Source: Flavobacterium saliperosum (GTDB lineage: Bacteria; Bacteroidota; Bacteroidia; Flavobacteriales; Flavobacteriaceae). Taken from it: DNA of 64,000 nt. The notes below the pieces were generated by a model. That model made no database searches. It was not told the DNA's origin and worked only from the letters and a program-made list of their open reading frames with translations. A program made the translations under genes and the position numbers. Numbering within the stretch: the first letter of the stretch is position 1; the number at the start of each line of letters is the position of its first letter. Location: assembly GCF_900100625.1 (NCBI RefSeq), contig NZ_FMTY01000006.1, positions 62,001 to 126,000 on the forward strand. The letters run 5' to 3'. Positions 44,749-54,685 of the stretch are shown here, in pieces.

Positions 44749-45861
44749 ATGAAGATTGCCATACTAGGAACCAGAGGAGTTCCCAATTATTACGGAGGTT
44801 TTGAACAGTTTGCTGAATTTTTTTCGGTTTACCTTGCTGAAAAAGGACATGAGGTTTATTGTTATAATTCACACGACCATCCTTTTCAGGAAAAAACATT
44901 TCACGGGGTAAACATTATTCACAAGTACGATCCGGAATACAAATACGGCACTTTCGGACAGTTTATCTATGATTATAACTGTATCATGGATTCCAGAAAA
45001 CGAAACTTTGATATTATACTGCAATTGGGTTACACCAGTAATTCCATCTGGTTTTTTCTGCTGCCCAAACAGCCAATCATCATCACTAACATGGATGGCC
45101 TGGAATGGAAACGTTCCAAATATTCCTGGCCCGTACAGCAATTTTTAAAAGTTGCCGAATGGCTGGCAGCCGTTTCCAGTGATTATCTAGTGGCCGATTC
45201 ATTGGGAATTCAGTCCTTTTTAAAAAAAACCTACAAAAAGGAATCCACATATATTGCCTATGGCGCCCATCCTTTTAATTCTCCGGATACAACAGTATTA
45301 AATGAATATCATGTAGAACAAGGAAACTACAACATGATTATGGCGCGCTTTGAGCCGGAAAACAATCTGGATATGGTGTTGGAAGGGGTTTCATTATGCG
45401 AAGATAAAACACCCATTTTAGTTATTGGAAAACACAATACAAAATACGGCGAATACTTGAAAAACAAGTTTAAATATTTCCCCCATATTCGTTTCATGGG
45501 CGGAATTTATAACTTAGAGCATCTGAACAGTCTTCGATATTTTTCCAATATTTATTTTCATGGACATTCTGTAGGCGGTACAAATCCGTCATTATTGGAA
45601 GCAATGGCTTCTCAGGCACTGATTGCAGCGCATAATAATGATTTTAACCGAGGTGTTCTGAAAGAAAACGCATTTTATTTTTCTAATCCAGCCGAAGTGA
45701 AAAACCTTTTAGAATCGGTCAATAAAAATGACAACACACATAAAATCAAGAACAATTACGAAGCAATTGAAAAGGACTTTAATTGGGAAAAAATAAATGG
45801 TGACTATCTCCAACTTTTTGAAGAATGTTTTTCAAGACATAAAACAGCAAACACGAAATAA
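44749..45861 (+). CDS. DUF1972-type glycosyltransferase (rhamnosyltransferase-like)
   Basis: The 370-residue enzyme opens with the DUF1972 signature KIAILGTRGVPNYYGGFEQF, found in WchF/Cps-type rhamnosyltransferases, and later shows TNMDGLEWKRSKYSWP, GTNPSLLEAMASQALIA and a GT-B end. Since the locus makes dTDP-rhamnose, a rhamnosyltransferase is plausible, though the donor is not proven. Its last 65 bases overlap the start of the next gene. Confidence 0.88.
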   Translation: MKIAILGTRGVPNYYGGFEQFAEFFSVYLAEKGHEVYCYNSHDHPFQEKTFHGVNIIHKYDPEYKYGTFGQFIYDYNCIMDSRKRNFDIILQLGYTSNSIWFFLLPKQPIIITNMDGLEWKRSKYSWPVQQFLKVAEWLAAVSSDYLVADSLGIQSFLKKTYKKESTYIAYGAHPFNSPDTTVLNEYHVEQGNYNMIMARFEPENNLDMVLEGVSLCEDKTPILVIGKHNTKYGEYLKNKFKYFPHIRFMGGIYNLEHLNSLRYFSNIYFHGHSVGGTNPSLLEAMASQALIAAHNNDFNRGVLKENAFYFSNPAEVKNLLESVNKNDNTHKIKNNYEAIEKDFNWEKINGDYLQLFEECFSRHKTANTK

Positions 45862-47113
45862 TTATTTATTTCTCCCGTTGCTTTTAGTTCTGATTACAAT
45901 CCCGATGCGGTATGCTTACAACAGCATAACCACCGGCGTTTTCATTGGAATTTCCATTCTGGCATTTAAAAAGCGGCATTTCAGAATAGAAAAAAGTCTG
46001 ATTGTACCCATAGCAATCTATCTTCTTATGCTTGCCTCAATGCTTTGGACTACAGACTTGCCGGAAACCAAGTCGGCACTTTTTAAAATGTTTCCGGTTT
46101 TATTACTCCCAGTCTGTTTCATGATTAACAAGCCGTTTTCGCAAGTTCAGATCCAAAAAATCATTACATATTACGGCTATTCGTTTGTTTTGTTTGCGCT
46201 GTTCTATCTTGGAAGAGCCATATTTAGGTATGTTCTTACTAAAGACAGCTCGGTCTTTTTTTACCACGGTTTAGTTACCGAGGACGTTAATGCTATCCAC
46301 ATTTCCACTTATATGGTTTTAGCCTATTTTTCGTTTATGATACAGGCAAACAAAACCGTTTATGTTAAAAGTGCGTTACTCCTTCTGGCAACTGTAATTG
46401 TGTTGTTGTCTTCTAAAAATTTAGCTGTCGTTTTTTTGATTTTAAATTCGGCGTATTTCCTTTATTATTTCAATAACCAGATCAAGAGAAAGCTTTTGAT
46501 TACCCTAATTGGATTCGGATTGGTGGTGACAGTTGTTTTCTTTCAGGAACTTAAAAACCGATTTGAAATTGAGATTGCCTCAAATTTAAAAGAGAACACC
46601 ATTAACAGAGAAATCAGTAAATCCAATAGATTGGTATACAATGTGACCGTAGGCGAGGCCTGGAGAACAGAACGTTTTGATAAAAACGATTTCTTTCCTG
46701 GAACAGCCCTTCGGGTTTATCAGTTTAGGATTTTTAATGAGATGATGCAAGCCGACCAAGTTTTCTTGACGGGGTACGGATTAAATGCCACCAAACATAA
46801 AATCAAAGAGAAGCGAATTGAACATAATTTGTATGAAGGGTATGATGAATTTAATTTTCACAACCAATACATACAGTTTTTTGCCGAACTTGGGGTTTTA
46901 GGATTCCTGTTGATAGTAACAATGGTACTGATAAACCTTAAAAACGGACTAAATAACAAAGATTTTATACATATTTCTTTTGCAGTTCTAATGATAAGCT
47001 TATTTTTGACAGAGTCGTTTTTGAGCAGACAGCGAGGCATTATTTTTTTTATGATGCTGTACTGCCTTTTTAATGCTTCAATAAGAAATCGACTAAAAAA
47101 GGAAATCGAATGA
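45797..47113 (+). CDS. O-antigen ligase/polymerase-like membrane protein, second copy
   Basis: The 438-residue protein has about eleven helices and a large periplasmic loop (about 270-350, [20 protein letters not shown] and [20 protein letters not shown]). The FHNQYIQ motif resembles the conserved H-N region of the O-antigen ligase (Wzy_C) domain. It is the second Wzy/WaaL-type gene of the locus. The chosen ATG overlaps the previous gene by 65 bases; the next in-frame ATG would remove the first helix. The UXS start overlaps its stop (ATGA). Confidence 0.8.
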   Translation: MVTISNFLKNVFQDIKQQTRNNYLFLPLLLVLITIPMRYAYNSITTGVFIGISILAFKKRHFRIEKSLIVPIAIYLLMLASMLWTTDLPETKSALFKMFPVLLLPVCFMINKPFSQVQIQKIITYYGYSFVLFALFYLGRAIFRYVLTKDSSVFFYHGLVTEDVNAIHISTYMVLAYFSFMIQANKTVYVKSALLLLATVIVLLSSKNLAVVFLILNSAYFLYYFNNQIKRKLLITLIGFGLVVTVVFFQELKNRFEIEIASNLKENTINREISKSNRLVYNVTVGEAWRTERFDKNDFFPGTALRVYQFRIFNEMMQADQVFLTGYGLNATKHKIKEKRIEHNLYEGYDEFNFHNQYIQFFAELGVLGFLLIVTMVLINLKNGLNNKDFIHISFAVLMISLFLTESFLSRQRGIIFFMMLYCLFNASIRNRLKKEIE

Positions 47114-48093
47114 AAAGAATATTAATTACTGGAGCAGCAGGGTTTTTAGGGTCTCACTTGTGCGATAGATTTATTAGAGAAGGATACCATGTAATAGGGA
47201 TGGATAACCTGATTACCGGTGACCTAAAAAACATAGAACACCTTTTCAAACTAGAGCATTTTGAGTTTTATCATCACGATGTGACCAAGTTTGTCCATGT
47301 TCCAGGGAAATTAGATTTTATTCTTCATTTTGCTTCTCCTGCCAGTCCGATAGATTATCTGAAAATACCAATCCAGACCTTGAAAGTTGGTTCCTTAGGG
47401 ACGCATAATCTTTTAGGTTTGGCACGTGTGAAAAAAGCACGAATCCTTATTGCATCCACTTCCGAAGTGTACGGCGACCCATTGATTCACCCGCAAACGG
47501 AGGAATACTACGGAAACGTTAACACCATTGGCCCGCGAGGGGTTTACGACGAAGCCAAGCGGTTTCAGGAATCCATTACCATGGCGTATCATACGTTCCA
47601 TGGCGTGGAAACCCGAATCGTTCGTATATTCAATACCTACGGACCAAGAATGCGTTTAAATGACGGTCGTGTTATCCCGGCTTTCATCGGTCAGGCATTG
47701 CGTGGGGAAGATTTGACGATTTTTGGCGACGGTTCCCAAACGCGCTCTTTCTGTTATGTGGACGATCAGGTGGAAGGGATAGTCCGACTGTTGCATTCCG
47801 ATTATCACCTCCCGGTAAACATCGGTAATCCCGATGAAATCACCATTAAAGATTTTGCGGAGGAAATTATCAAATTAACGGGAACCAATCAAAAAGTGGT
47901 CTACCATCCGCTGCCAGTTAATGATCCGATGCAACGCCAGCCGGATACCACAAAAGCAAAGGAAATTTTAGGTTGGGAAGCCAAAGTCTCCCGTTCCGAA
48001 GGTATGAAAATCACCTACGAATATTTCAAGTCCTTATCTCCGGAAGAATTGGCCAAAGAAGAACACAAAGACTTTTCAGATTATATCCGATAA
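47110..48093 (+). CDS. UDP-glucuronic acid decarboxylase (UXS-like SDR)
   Basis: The 327-residue SDR protein resembles UDP-glucuronate decarboxylase, which makes UDP-xylose. Motifs are [43 protein letters not shown], the catalytic [11 protein letters not shown] and [20 protein letters not shown]-glucuronate must come from elsewhere, since no UDP-glucose dehydrogenase is seen here. The first 300 bases look A+T-rich like the genes before it; the remainder looks like core genes, which may mark a recombination point. It overlaps the next start by one base. Confidence 0.9.
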   Translation: MKRILITGAAGFLGSHLCDRFIREGYHVIGMDNLITGDLKNIEHLFKLEHFEFYHHDVTKFVHVPGKLDFILHFASPASPIDYLKIPIQTLKVGSLGTHNLLGLARVKKARILIASTSEVYGDPLIHPQTEEYYGNVNTIGPRGVYDEAKRFQESITMAYHTFHGVETRIVRIFNTYGPRMRLNDGRVIPAFIGQALRGEDLTIFGDGSQTRSFCYVDDQVEGIVRLLHSDYHLPVNIGNPDEITIKDFAEEIIKLTGTNQKVVYHPLPVNDPMQRQPDTTKAKEILGWEAKVSRSEGMKITYEYFKSLSPEELAKEEHKDFSDYIR

Positions 48094-49460
48094 TGACGGC
48101 GGCTCAAAGAGGAAGATATTCAAAATATTTAAAACCCCTCAGTATTATTATTGATTTAATAGTATTGATCGGATTACCGTTCTTTTTCTTTAAAGGCTTA
48201 AATGTTAATTTTTGGTATTTCAATGTCTATCAGGTTTTTTGTTGGTTAACCGTTGCATATTTTATAGGATTTTACGAGGTCTTCCGATATACAACCCCAG
48301 TGCAGATTTTTTCCAAAATCACGAAACAGGCCATCATTTTTCTTTTGATTGTTATAGCTTTCTTTCCTTTTTCAAAAGAGACTGTCTTTAGCGGAAAGGC
48401 CATTGCTCTCTTTTTGAGTAGCGGTTTTTCTCTGATTATCATTTCCAAAGTGTTAGCATTTTATTATTTAAAGAAATACAGAATTGTTACCGGCAGTAAC
48501 TATCGAAATGCCATAATTGTAGGATACAATAAAGAAGCAATTCGGTTAAAGGATCTCTTTAATACACGAACTGATTTCGGATACCGGTTTCTTGGTTTTT
48601 TTTCGGATAATGTTCAAAATGATGATATAAGGGGGAATTTAAGGGAACTTCAATCCTTTTTAATTGATGAAAAAGTAGATGAGATCTATTGTTCTTTAGG
48701 GGAATTATCCAATGATAAAATAAAGGATTTAATTGAATTTACGGATGAAAACAACATTACAATTAAATTCATACCGGATTCCAAAGAGATTTTTTCAAAA
48801 AATTTAAAAATCGATTATTATGAGTTTTTCCCAGTACTTTCATTACAAAAAACTCCATTAGACGAACCTATTGTTAAGTTTTCAAAAAGAGTATTTGATA
48901 TTTTTTTCTCACTATTCGTAATCGTATTATTTCTTTCTTGGTTGATACCCGTTCTCGCTTTTTTGATAAAATTAGAGTCACGAGGTCCCGTTTTTTTCAA
49001 ACAAAGCCGTCCGGGATTGAATGAAGAAGAATTCTTCTGTTATAAATTCCGATCCATGATGCTGAATTCCACCACCGAGCAAGAAGCATCTCGAAATGAC
49101 CCGAGAGTTACAAAAATAGGGAGGATCATTAGAAAAACAAGTTTAGATGAGATGCCACAGTTTTTTAATGTGCTTTTTGGCGACATGTCTGTTGTAGGGC
49201 CAAGACCACACTTATGGTCGCAAAATAAAACCTATGGAAACCGAATTAAAAAGTACATGGTTCGTCATTATGTGAAACCCGGCATTACAGGTCTTGCACA
49301 AGTTCGAGGTTTTAGGGGTGAAATCGAAACAGACGAAGACATGATTAACCGAATCAAATACGATGTTTTTTACATTGAAAATTGGTCAATGCTTCTGGAT
49401 CTAAAAGTCATTGCCCAAACCGTAATTAATATTTTCAAAGGCGAAGAAAAAGCGTATTAG
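48093..49460 (+). CDS. undecaprenyl-phosphate glycosyl-1-phosphate transferase (WcaJ-like)
   Basis: From the ATG in the TAATG junction the protein has 455 residues. It has four N-terminal membrane helices, a Rossmann-like CoA-binding-type region (NYRNAIIVGYNKEAIRLKDL), a fifth helix, and the bacterial sugar-transferase domain (KRVFDIFFS, GPVFFKQSRPGLNEEEFFCY, YKFRSMML, LDEMPQFFNVLFGDMSVVGP). It puts the first sugar phosphate, often glucose or galactose, onto undecaprenyl phosphate. A longer frame from 47973 overlaps the previous gene by 121 bases and is rejected. It converges with the next gene, overlapping by 4 bases. Confidence 0.93.
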   Translation: MTAAQRGRYSKYLKPLSIIIDLIVLIGLPFFFFKGLNVNFWYFNVYQVFCWLTVAYFIGFYEVFRYTTPVQIFSKITKQAIIFLLIVIAFFPFSKETVFSGKAIALFLSSGFSLIIISKVLAFYYLKKYRIVTGSNYRNAIIVGYNKEAIRLKDLFNTRTDFGYRFLGFFSDNVQNDDIRGNLRELQSFLIDEKVDEIYCSLGELSNDKIKDLIEFTDENNITIKFIPDSKEIFSKNLKIDYYEFFPVLSLQKTPLDEPIVKFSKRVFDIFFSLFVIVLFLSWLIPVLAFLIKLESRGPVFFKQSRPGLNEEEFFCYKFRSMMLNSTTEQEASRNDPRVTKIGRIIRKTSLDEMPQFFNVLFGDMSVVGPRPHLWSQNKTYGNRIKKYMVRHYVKPGITGLAQVRGFRGEIETDEDMINRIKYDVFYIENWSMLLDLKVIAQTVINIFKGEEKAY

Positions 49461-50623
49461 ATTTTTTTTATTTCCTCGTCGATTACGTCTAATTGTCTGT
49501 CAAACGAAAAATGTTCTTCGGCAATTTCCCGAATTTTCACTCTGCTGTTGGAACTGGTTTTTGAAACCTTCAGGAACAATCGGTTCAGCGATTCATAATC
49601 CTGAGGCGCAATCACGGTACCCAATTGAAATTCCTTTACGATATCGCCACCTTCACCCCCGGCAATATAAATAATCGGTAATCCGATGTGTGCCATCTCA
49701 AATATTTTGGAAGGAACCGAACCGTAAATACGATTCACCAGCGGAATTATAGCATAATCGGCTTTATGGGTAAGAATTTCATGCAAGGCCGTACGGGTAA
49801 GTTCGCCGTGAAAGAAGATATTTTTATGCGGGTTCTTTTCGATAAATGCAATCAGCTCCGCTTTCTCCGCACCGTTGCCATAAATGTCAAGAATTACATT
49901 TTCGGGCAATCGGATATTTTTACAAAGAGTAACAATGCCTTGTGCCACACCTAATAAACCGGCATACACCACATGGATTTTTTCCGATGTTTCAGCAGTC
50001 GTGTTTTTCTGTAACAAAAATTTAGGATAGTTGCGGTACAAAACGGTTTTCGTCGACACGCTTTCCTTTACATGGGTACAGATTTCATTGGATTGCCCCA
50101 AAACCAAATTCGCGTTTTTATAATTGAACCGTTCGATTTTTTCCAACATACGATAACTGAAACTTTCGGTCATGACTCCAAGCTCTTTTCCCGCCAAAGG
50201 CCACAAATCCGAAACGTTGAGTATGATTTTTTTGCCTTTGATTTTATTCATCAGTACGCTGAAATAAGCAACAAAAAGGGGTGGCGACTGAATAATCACT
50301 TTCTTCGGCGTTTTGGTAAACAACAGAAAAACACTCAGCGAAAACGAAAACGACAACATGGAAATGAGTCGGACCACCTTGCTTTTCGAATTGCTCGGAA
50401 ACACCCAGGTGCGGTAAACGGTAATGTTCTTCTCAACTGATTTGTGTTTGATTTTTCCCTGATAACCGTCAAAAGTTTTCCCGTTCGGATAATTGGGCAG
50501 CGGACACAATACCGAAACGTTCCAGCCTTTGTCACGAAGTCCGTGTGCCAGTGTTTCGATACGATTGGCGGCCGCTCCGGTTTCCGGAGGATAATAGTTG
50601 GATATGATTAGAATGTCCTGCAT
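49457..50623 (-). CDS. GT4-family glycosyltransferase (WbuB/WcaI-like)
   Basis: From the ATG at 50623 the protein has 388 residues. It opens with ILIISNYYPPETGAAANRIE and LCPLPNYPNGKTFDGYQG, the N-terminal pattern of WbuB- and WcaI-type transferases, and shows VYAGLLGVAQGI and VPSKIFEMAHIGLPIIYIAG in the donor domain. WbuB enzymes often transfer N-acetylfucosamine; the neighbouring WecB makes UDP-ManNAc or a related sugar. The start overlaps the WecB stop by one base. A longer frame to 50680 is rejected. Confidence 0.88.
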   Translation of the reverse strand: MQDILIISNYYPPETGAAANRIETLAHGLRDKGWNVSVLCPLPNYPNGKTFDGYQGKIKHKSVEKNITVYRTWVFPSNSKSKVVRLISMLSFSFSLSVFLLFTKTPKKVIIQSPPLFVAYFSVLMNKIKGKKIILNVSDLWPLAGKELGVMTESFSYRMLEKIERFNYKNANLVLGQSNEICTHVKESVSTKTVLYRNYPKFLLQKNTTAETSEKIHVVYAGLLGVAQGIVTLCKNIRLPENVILDIYGNGAEKAELIAFIEKNPHKNIFFHGELTRTALHEILTHKADYAIIPLVNRIYGSVPSKIFEMAHIGLPIIYIAGGEGGDIVKEFQLGTVIAPQDYESLNRLFLKVSKTSSNSRVKIREIAEEHFSFDRQLDVIDEEIKKI

Positions 50624-51717
50624 TACAGCGGTAAGTCTAGTAAAATTTCTACAATTCGGTTGGCGGTATTCCCATCCCAAAGCTCTGGAATTTGAACGTT
50701 CTTCCAGTTGTTATGGGCTATTTTCATAATATTTTCTTCCAAGGCGTTGAAGTCGTTTCCAACCAATACATTGCTGCCCAACACACAGGTTTCGGGTCTT
50801 TCGGTGTTTTCGCGAAGGGTGATGCACGGAATGTGCAAATAAGTTGCTTCTTCGGTAATACCCCCGGAATCGGTAATCACACCCGCGGCATTTTTAAGCA
50901 GGTAAATGAATTTCAGATAGGGTTGCGGTTCCACGATTTCCAGATTCGGATAGTTTTTTCCGATGGCTTCCACAATGGGTTTGGTTCTCGGATGAATCGG
51001 GAAAACGATGGTGAAATCTTTGGCAAAAGTCGTAATATTATCCAGATAACGTTCCAGATTTTCTTTATTGTCCACATTGGCCGGACGGTGCATCGTGAGC
51101 ACCAGGTATTTTTTTTCGGAGGAATCTAAAGCGTCAAAAAAGGAAGGTTTTTCAATGCGTTCCAGATTTTTAACCAACGAATCAATCATAATATTCCCGA
51201 CGAAGAAAATCCGGTCGTCTTCAATTCCTGCTTTTTTCAGGTTTTCATTGGCATAACTCGACGTGGTGAAAAAATAATCAGTAATGCTGTCGGTTACCAT
51301 ACGGTTGATCTCTTCAGGCATTGTCAAATCAAAGGAACGGATTCCGGCTTCGATATGAGCCACTTTCACATTGGCTTTTTTCGCTACAATACTGCACGCC
51401 ATGGTAGAAGTCACGTCACCCACCACAATCACCAAATCGGATGGATGATCTGCCAGTTCTTTTTCAAAACCGATCATGATGCCTGCTGTTTGTTCCGCTT
51501 GCGTACCTCCGCCCACCATAAGATTCGCGTCGGGTTTCGGAATGTTTAATTCTTCGAAAAACGTGTCGCTCAGGTTCTTATCGTAGTGTTGGCCCGTATG
51601 CACCAATCGGAACGAAATGGCTTTTCCTTCCTGTTGTTTTTTCTGAATCTGATGGATAAGCGGCGCAATTTTCATGAAATTGGGTCTTGCTCCGGCAACT
51701 ATGGTGAGTTGTATCAT
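50623..51717 (-). CDS. wecB: non-hydrolysing UDP-N-acetylglucosamine 2-epimerase
   Basis: The 364-residue enzyme epimerises UDP-GlcNAc to UDP-ManNAc. Motifs include GARPNFMKIAPLIHQIQ, LVHTGQHYDKNLSDTFFEE, VVGDVTSTMACS, LTMHRPANVDN and the UDP-binding VITDSGGITEEATYL. No UDP-ManNAc dehydrogenase is seen beside it. It overlaps the CapK-like gene by 4 bases upstream and the GT4 gene by one base downstream. Confidence 0.94.
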   Translation of the reverse strand: MIQLTIVAGARPNFMKIAPLIHQIQKKQQEGKAISFRLVHTGQHYDKNLSDTFFEELNIPKPDANLMVGGGTQAEQTAGIMIGFEKELADHPSDLVIVVGDVTSTMACSIVAKKANVKVAHIEAGIRSFDLTMPEEINRMVTDSITDYFFTTSSYANENLKKAGIEDDRIFFVGNIMIDSLVKNLERIEKPSFFDALDSSEKKYLVLTMHRPANVDNKENLERYLDNITTFAKDFTIVFPIHPRTKPIVEAIGKNYPNLEIVEPQPYLKFIYLLKNAAGVITDSGGITEEATYLHIPCITLRENTERPETCVLGSNVLVGNDFNALEENIMKIAHNNWKNVQIPELWDGNTANRIVEILLDLPL

Positions 51718-53048
51718 GTTAGTTCGGATATGAATTGTTTGAGTTTTCCCCGTGCATTGCGAAGTAAACTGTTTTTTCGGTGATATGAAAATTGTAATCC
51801 CGGTTCCAGATAGTTGTCTATGGCTTCCTGAATTTTTTTCAGCTGTTCGGACGTGAGTTCTTTTTCGGAAACGTAATCGATTTCAAACGTATCGATTTTG
51901 GTCTGACGGATGATGAATTCCTTCACGTTCCCGTCGTCTTCAATAATGCTTTTGGTGACGTAGTAAAAGGTCAGTCCCGGAGCTTTTTTTCCGCTGGGCA
52001 GTAACGCCACATCATTGGTTCTTCCGATGAGTTTTTTCAGGATGGGTTTTTTCGGCGTGCTTTTTTCATCCAAAATTCCAATGTCACCAATATCATAACG
52101 GATAAACGGATGGGCTTTGTTGTACAACGACGTAATCACAATCCGGCCTTCTGTTCCGTTGGGAACCGGCTGGTTGTTTTCGTCTAAGATTTCCATAAAG
52201 AGCGTTTCGGAATTCACCTGCCACTCTCCGTTTGGGTTTTGAAACGCAATCAAATCGAGTTCGGAAGCACCGTATTCGTTCACGATCGGAATGCCGAGTT
52301 GCGTTTCAAGCAGAATTTTATCGTCGTCAAACAGCATTTCGGATGTCACCATGCAGACTTTCAACGTCGGACAAATGGTTTTCAAGACAATGTTTTTGGT
52401 CTGCAGAAATTTGGCAAACAACACAATCGAACTCGTATACCCGTTGATGTACTCGAATTTTTTGGTTCGGAAATGGGTCAGCACTTTTTCCAGAAAGGCA
52501 TCGGACAGGTCAAAAATCGGGAAACGGTAGCGTTGTCCCAAAAAGTCTTTCAGCCGTTCTTTACGGTACCCGATAAAATCCAACGGGATGCCGTAAAATC
52601 GGGCCTGATACGAGGTGTTGAAATCAATCCCGTACCAACCGAAACGGTGAATAATGGAAGCCCAGGTTAGGGCATGCGCCTGCTTGTCTTTGGCAAAAAC
52701 GAAAGGATCACCACTGGAACCGGACGTTTTGTTTACGAAAACCGTTTTTGGGGTGTAGCCTTTGGAAAGTCTCTTTATTAAGGGTTTCTGCAAATCTTTT
52801 TTGGTAAGCACCGGTAAATCGTTCCAGTTTTCAACAGTGTTTTTTCCGGCCAATTCCCTGTAAAACGAATTGTTTTTCATATGAAAGCTTACGATTTCAT
52901 TTCGCTGCACTGTAATGTAGTCCTGATACTTTTCTTCCGGAATGGAAAGAATGGCATCAAAAGCGGCATGGGCTTCCTTCATCGGGAAACCGTTCAATTG
53001 CAGTGAAAAATCAAATAATCGAAACACGTATCGGGTAAATTTCTCCAA
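51714..53048 (-). CDS. CapK/PaaK-like adenylate-forming enzyme
   Basis: The 444-residue protein belongs to the phenylacetate-CoA-ligase-like group that includes CapK, often found in capsule loci. The ATP-binding loop is NKTSGSSGDPFVFAKDK (near residue 108); further motifs are VNEYGASELDLIAFQN, RYDIGDIGIL and a short C-terminal domain with ARGKLKQFI. It probably activates a carboxylic acid for attachment to, or modification of, the glycan; the substrate is unknown. First gene of the three-gene minus-strand unit, divergent from purD. Confidence 0.85.
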   Translation of the reverse strand: MEKFTRYVFRLFDFSLQLNGFPMKEAHAAFDAILSIPEEKYQDYITVQRNEIVSFHMKNNSFYRELAGKNTVENWNDLPVLTKKDLQKPLIKRLSKGYTPKTVFVNKTSGSSGDPFVFAKDKQAHALTWASIIHRFGWYGIDFNTSYQARFYGIPLDFIGYRKERLKDFLGQRYRFPIFDLSDAFLEKVLTHFRTKKFEYINGYTSSIVLFAKFLQTKNIVLKTICPTLKVCMVTSEMLFDDDKILLETQLGIPIVNEYGASELDLIAFQNPNGEWQVNSETLFMEILDENNQPVPNGTEGRIVITSLYNKAHPFIRYDIGDIGILDEKSTPKKPILKKLIGRTNDVALLPSGKKAPGLTFYYVTKSIIEDDGNVKEFIIRQTKIDTFEIDYVSEKELTSEQLKKIQEAIDNYLEPGLQFSYHRKNSLLRNARGKLKQFISELT

Positions 53049-53110
53049 AAATAATAAAACCCACCGCCATAAACTATCGATAGAAACTTTTTTTTCCGTT
53101 GAAAACCGAC

Positions 53111-53118
53111 TATTTTTG
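53111..53118 (+). promoter_or_regulatory. purD promoter -7 element TATTTTTG
   Basis: Exact TAnnTTTG match, 24 bases before the purD ATG. It supports the start at 53143 rather than an upstream in-frame codon within the divergent gene. Confidence 0.5.
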
Positions 53119-53142
53119 CACCCAAATCAACAACACAACAAC

Positions 53143-54414
53143 ATGACTATTTTACTGTTAGGCTCCGGCGGAAGAGAACACGCTTTGGCTTGGAAAATGC
53201 TTCAGAGTTCTCATTGTTCCAAATTATTTGTAGCGCCCGGTAATGCCGGAACCGCTTCCATAGCGACCAATGTGGCCATCAATCCCAACGATTTCACCGC
53301 AGTTAAGAATTTAGTGCTTACGGAAAAAATCGAAATGGTAGTGGTAGGCCCCGAAGATCCTTTGGTTAACGGTGTCTTCGATTTCTTTAAGAACGATGCC
53401 GATCTGAAAGGTATTCCGGTTATCGGACCTTCAAAACAAGGCGCGCAATTGGAAGGCAGTAAGGAATTTGCCAAAGAATTTTTGGTAAGACATAACATTC
53501 CAACGGCTGCGTATGATAGTTTTACCAAAGACACGGTTGAAAAAGGCTGTGAATTCCTAACCACACTGCAACCGCCGTACGTTTTAAAAGCAGATGGTTT
53601 GGCGGCAGGAAAAGGGGTTTTGATTCTGAATGATTTGGCCGAAGCCCAGCAGGAATTAAGAAATATGTTGGTGGATGCGAAATTCGGCGATGCGTCTTCC
53701 AAAGTGGTTATCGAGGAGTTTTTGGACGGTATCGAATTGAGCTGTTTCGTTTTAACCGACGGGAAAAATTATAAAATATTACCCACGGCAAAAGATTACA
53801 AACGCATTGGTGAAGGCGATACCGGATTGAACACCGGTGGAATGGGAGCGGTTTCTCCGGTTCCGTTCGCGGACGCCGTTTTGATGGAAAAAATCGAAGA
53901 GCGTATTGTAAAACCAACGGTTCTGGGACTGCAAAAAGACAATATAGAATACAAAGGATTTGTTTTCATCGGTTTGATCAATGTGAAAGGCGAGCCGATT
54001 GTAATCGAATACAATGTACGCATGGGCGATCCGGAAACGGAAGTGGTCATGCCAAGAATACAAAGTGATTTGGTGGCATTGTTCCAAGCGGTTGCCAATC
54101 AGACTTTAGATCAGGTAGCTTTGGAAATCGATCCGAGAAGCGCTACGACCATTATGGTAGTGTCTGGCGGTTATCCGGAAGACTATGAAAAAGGAAAAGT
54201 GATTTCCGGTTTGGATAAGGTGGAAGGGTCGATCGCTTTTCATGCGGGTACGGCCTTAAAAGACGGTCAGGTGGTTAGCAACGGTGGCCGGGTAATTGCC
54301 GTAACGTCGTATGGCAACGATTTTAAGGAAGCGATTGCCAAATCTTATGAAAACATCGGAAAGATTACATTTGACAACATGTACTATCGAAAAGATATTG
54401 GTTTCGATTTATAG
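53143..54414 (+). CDS. purD: phosphoribosylamine-glycine ligase
   Basis: The GAR synthetase of purine synthesis couples phosphoribosylamine and glycine with ATP. From the chosen ATG it has 423 residues, the family's normal length. Motifs are ILLLGSGGREHALAWKML, VVGPEDPLVNGVFDFF, LKADGLAAGKGVLIL (ATP-grasp), NTGGMGAVSPVP and IEYNVRMGDPETEVV. An upstream frame from 52942 extends into the antisense CapK-like gene and lacks homology. A strong terminator follows the stop. Confidence 0.97.
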   Translation: MTILLLGSGGREHALAWKMLQSSHCSKLFVAPGNAGTASIATNVAINPNDFTAVKNLVLTEKIEMVVVGPEDPLVNGVFDFFKNDADLKGIPVIGPSKQGAQLEGSKEFAKEFLVRHNIPTAAYDSFTKDTVEKGCEFLTTLQPPYVLKADGLAAGKGVLILNDLAEAQQELRNMLVDAKFGDASSKVVIEEFLDGIELSCFVLTDGKNYKILPTAKDYKRIGEGDTGLNTGGMGAVSPVPFADAVLMEKIEERIVKPTVLGLQKDNIEYKGFVFIGLINVKGEPIVIEYNVRMGDPETEVVMPRIQSDLVALFQAVANQTLDQVALEIDPRSATTIMVVSGGYPEDYEKGKVISGLDKVEGSIAFHAGTALKDGQVVSNGGRVIAVTSYGNDFKEAIAKSYENIGKITFDNMYYRKDIGFDL

Positions 54415-54420
54415 CAAAAA

Positions 54421-54450
54421 AAATCCCGATGAAAATCGGGATTTTTTTTT
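54421..54450. terminator. bidirectional rho-independent terminator
   Basis: AAATCCCGAT and ATCGGGATTT form a perfect 10-bp stem with a GAAA tetraloop. Nine T residues follow on the plus strand (purD) and an A-run before the stem gives the T-tract on the minus strand (the gene ending at 54455). Confidence 0.92.
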
Positions 54451-54454
54451 ATTC

Positions 54455-54685
54455 TTATTTTAAGAAAGAATGCGCGGTAGTATCCTGCTCGTCTTCTCCT
54501 TTGTCTTTGAATAATTTTAATTGTTTGATCCAATACCAGTTGGCCGCACAACAGATAATGATGAAAATCCAGTTGATTGTGTTGGCAGTCCACCAGTTGG
54601 TTAATTCCATTTCTCTCATCCAATCCATTGGAGCGAAAAGGATTTCTTCGAATAAATAGGCTATTCCTTCAAAAAAAGCTTTCAT
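54455..54685 (-). CDS. small membrane protein (DUF6341-like)
   Basis: A 76-residue protein: an amphipathic start (MKAFFEGIAYLFEEILFAPM), one membrane helix (TINWIFIIICCAANWYWIKQ) and an acidic tail ending DTTAHSFLK. I recall a flavobacterial family with this pattern (DUF6341) next to purD and upp. Function is unknown. It is divergent from the following gene. Confidence 0.72.
   Translation of the reverse strand: MKAFFEGIAYLFEEILFAPMDWMREMELTNWWTANTINWIFIIICCAANWYWIKQLKLFKDKGEDEQDTTAHSFLK

Noticed and set aside
52239..52670. Open 143-codon frame on the plus strand
   Set aside because: Antisense to the CapK-like gene; Gln/Arg-rich translation without family features.
52942..53142. Upstream extension of purD
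   Set aside because: It lies inside the divergent CapK-like gene and lacks similarity to purD; a promoter box precedes the ATG at 53143.
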